Part shown: positions 5,271-6,578 of the stretch, piece after piece
How positions within the stretch are numbered: position 1 is the first letter of the stretch
Layout of the letters: each line of letters opens with the position of its first letter
Assembly: GCA_021160685.1 (NCBI GenBank)
Contig: JAGHCC010000455.1
Coordinates: 1-6,578 of the forward strand
DNA: 6,578 bases
Source of the DNA: Desulfobulbaceae bacterium
Lineage (GTDB): Bacteria; Desulfobacterota; Desulfobulbia; Desulfobulbales; SURF-16
Direction: 5' to 3'
Translations under genes and position numbers: made by a program
The notes under the pieces: generated by a model
The model's database searches: none
The model's input: only the letters and a program-made list of their open reading frames with translations
Told to the model about the DNA's origin: nothing

Positions 5271-6008
5271 TCATTTTGTCACGACAACCTGTTCACCTGT
5301 TTGACCAAAACGTCTTTGTCGTTTTTGAAAATATTGTATTGCGGTAAAAAAATCGTCTTTGCTGAAATCCGGCCATTTGATGTCGGTAAAGTAGATTTCT
5401 GAGTATGAAGTCTGCCACAAGAGAAAGTTGCTTAATCGGGATTCACCGCCGGTGCGGATAAGAAGGTCAGGATCAGGAAGGCCGGCGGTATAGAGCTGGC
5501 TGATCAGAACGTCCTCGGTGATTTGTTCAGGTTGAAGTTTTCCTTCAACGCAGAGTTGTGCTATTTTGCGAGTTGCTCTGAGAATCTCGTCACGTCCGCC
5601 GTAAGAGAGTGCCAGATTGAGAATCATGCCGGAATTTGAGGCTGTTTTTTCAATGGACTTCCTGAGAACCGACAGGACTTCTTTCGGCAGATTTTCTTGT
5701 TGACCTATGCAGCGGAGCTGAATATCATTCCCCAGCATGGATTCCAGTTCGTTTTGCAGGTAGGATTTCAGGAGAGACATGAGACCGGAAACTTCAGAGG
5801 CGGGGCGCTTCCAGTTTTCCGTGGAAAAGGCATAAAGTGTCAGGACCGAGATCCCCATCTCACGCGCCGCCTGGACAATTTTTTTAACTGTACCAGCTCC
5901 GGCCTGATGTCCTTTGAGGCGCATCATACCTTTGGCCTTGGCCCAGCGACCATTGCCGTCCATGATGATGGCAACATGTTTCGGGATGTTCAACTCAATT
6001 TTTTTCAA
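5271..6008 (-). CDS. uppS: Isoprenyl transferase (undecaprenyl diphosphate synthase), TTG start
   Basis: This 245-residue cis-prenyltransferase condenses farnesyl diphosphate with isopentenyl diphosphate units to make undecaprenyl diphosphate, the lipid carrier for peptidoglycan and surface polysaccharides. Motifs appear in order: HVAIIMDGNGRWA (residues 11-23) with catalytic Asp17, YAFSTENWKRP (59-69), LSYGGRDEI (134-142), and DPDLLIRTGGESRLSNFLLW (179-198) with phosphate-binding Arg185 and Arg191, then YSEIYF (202-207). Length is normal. The start is TTG at 6006-6008: no ATG or GTG lies between it and the upstream in-frame stop, and the next internal ATG would cut into the first motif. A weak GGA lies about 8-10 bases upstream. 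The frame is open without a stop back to the frr TAA 108 bases away. It clusters with dxr and cdsA, all serving envelope lipid synthesis. Confidence 0.97.
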   Translation of the reverse strand: MKKIELNIPKHVAIIMDGNGRWAKAKGMMRLKGHQAGAGTVKKIVQAAREMGISVLTLYAFSTENWKRPASEVSGLMSLLKSYLQNELESMLGNDIQLRCIGQQENLPKEVLSVLRKSIEKTASNSGMILNLALSYGGRDEILRATRKIAQLCVEGKLQPEQITEDVLISQLYTAGLPDPDLLIRTGGESRLSNFLLWQTSYSEIYFTDIKWPDFSKDDFFTAIQYFQKRQRRFGQTGEQVVVTK

Positions 6009-6116
6009 ACTTTGTTCCGTTTCATCACGTTTTCTTATTGTAAAAGGTTGCCGGACAGGAGCAAAGATTTTGAGGATGTGTTGCCAAATTGAACGGCCTG
6101 TGGTCAGGATATGGAG

Positions 6117-6578
6117 TTAAACCTCCATGACCTCTTTTTCTTTTTCAGCCAGAATAGTGTCAATTTTTTTGATAAATTCATCGGTTTGTTTCTGGGCATC
6201 ATCCTGAAATTTGAAAAGATCGTCTTCCGATATTTCTTTATTCTTTTTCTGTTTTTTTAAGCTGTCAATCGCTTCCCGGCGGCAGCTTCGAATTGCAACC
6301 CGGAAATCCTCACTGGTTTTTTTAACCTGCTTGACCAGCTCCTTGCGGCGTTCCTCGGTGAGTTGCGGAATGGAGATGCGGATGATTTTGCCGTCGTTTA
6401 TCGGAGTCAGGCCAAGGTTTGATTTTAGAAAGGCCTTTTCAATAGCGGCCAGGGTTTGCGGATCCCAGGGCTGGATAACAATCATTCTGCTTTCCGGAAT
6501 AGTCAGAGAGGCGACCTGATTCAAAGGCATCATGGAGCCGTAGGAATCGACCTTGATTCCGTCCAGCAAGGCTAAAGA
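6117..6578 (-). CDS. frr: Ribosome recycling factor, C-terminal part (start outside window)
   Basis: Frr splits the post-termination ribosome together with EF-G. The minus-strand frame is open to the right edge and gives 153 residues beginning SLALLDGIKVDSYGS. The family's typical length is about 185, so roughly 30 N-terminal residues are missing. An apparent start at 6567-6569 is a TTG that encodes an internal Leu of the conserved ALLDGI segment, so it should not be taken as the start. Recognisable parts include SYGSMMPLNQVASLTIPESR, the IQPWDP segment, AIEKAFLKSNLGLTPINDGK, and RISIPQLTEERRKELVK, followed by the long charged helix with KKNKEISEDDLFKFQDDAQK. In many bacteria frr is preceded by rpsB, tsf and pyrH, which would lie beyond the right edge. 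The intergenic distance to uppS is 108 bases. Confidence 0.97.
   Translation of the reverse strand, partial: SLALLDGIKVDSYGSMMPLNQVASLTIPESRMIVIQPWDPQTLAAIEKAFLKSNLGLTPINDGKIIRISIPQLTEERRKELVKQVKKTSEDFRVAIRSCRREAIDSLKKQKKNKEISEDDLFKFQDDAQKQTDEFIKKIDTILAEKEKEVMEV

Noticed and set aside
5697..6092. Plus-strand 131-codon open frame
   Set aside because: It is antisense to the uppS N-terminal half, whose motifs are unambiguous.
6567..6569. TTG as the start of frr
   Set aside because: It encodes an internal Leu of the conserved ALLDGI segment; the frame continues to the window edge, so the gene is simply truncated.

Overview
The window looks like a chromosomal segment of a Gram-negative bacterium. 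The best guess is a Desulfobacterota (deltaproteobacterial) relative, because the minus-strand order frr - uppS - cdsA - dxr - rseP - tsaB is familiar from that group. Gram-negativity is supported by the beta-barrel-type C-terminus of the first gene and by RseP. No rRNA or other phylogenetic marker is present, so the taxon is an inference from gene order and protein flavour. No tRNA, rRNA, CRISPR array or recognisable transposase gene was seen.

Layout, left to right. (1) Positions 1-138 hold the last 45 codons of a plus-strand gene, probably an outer-membrane beta-barrel protein. (2) A strong bidirectional hairpin terminator (164-197) separates it from everything to the right, which is on the minus strand and converges on it. 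(3) A 148-bp imperfect palindrome (203-350) with TTAA at both ends runs into the stop codon of tsaB. (4) tsaB (347-1069). (5) A repeat-bounded cassette at 1099-1852: two direct copies of a C-run/G-run repeat flank a small DUF559-type nuclease gene (1262-1639) whose stop codon lies inside the repeat. (6) A heptamer microsatellite (1885-1909) touching the rseP stop, then rseP (1909-2985). (7) dxr (3088-4272) and cdsA (4269-5066), which overlap by four bases as ATGA. (8) A 204-bp gap containing a 108-bp palindrome (5109-5216). (9) uppS (5271-6008), with a TTG start. (10) The 3' part of frr (6117-6578), cut by the window edge.

Read in transcription order (right to left), the minus-strand genes form a housekeeping cluster: ribosome recycling (Frr), undecaprenyl diphosphate synthesis for wall and LPS carriers (UppS), CDP-diacylglycerol synthesis for phospholipids (CdsA), the first committed MEP-pathway step (Dxr, upstream of the isoprenoid precursors used by UppS), site-2 intramembrane proteolysis (RseP) and t6A tRNA modification (TsaB). 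These genes are ordinary. The unusual content is between them: at least three unrelated repeat families sit in the gaps, several exactly at stop codons, and one pair brackets a nuclease gene that interrupts the rseP-tsaB junction. That cassette is the best candidate for an under-described system, perhaps a nuclease-associated repeat element loosely analogous to REP/RAYT pairs. Mobility is not demonstrated by this sequence.
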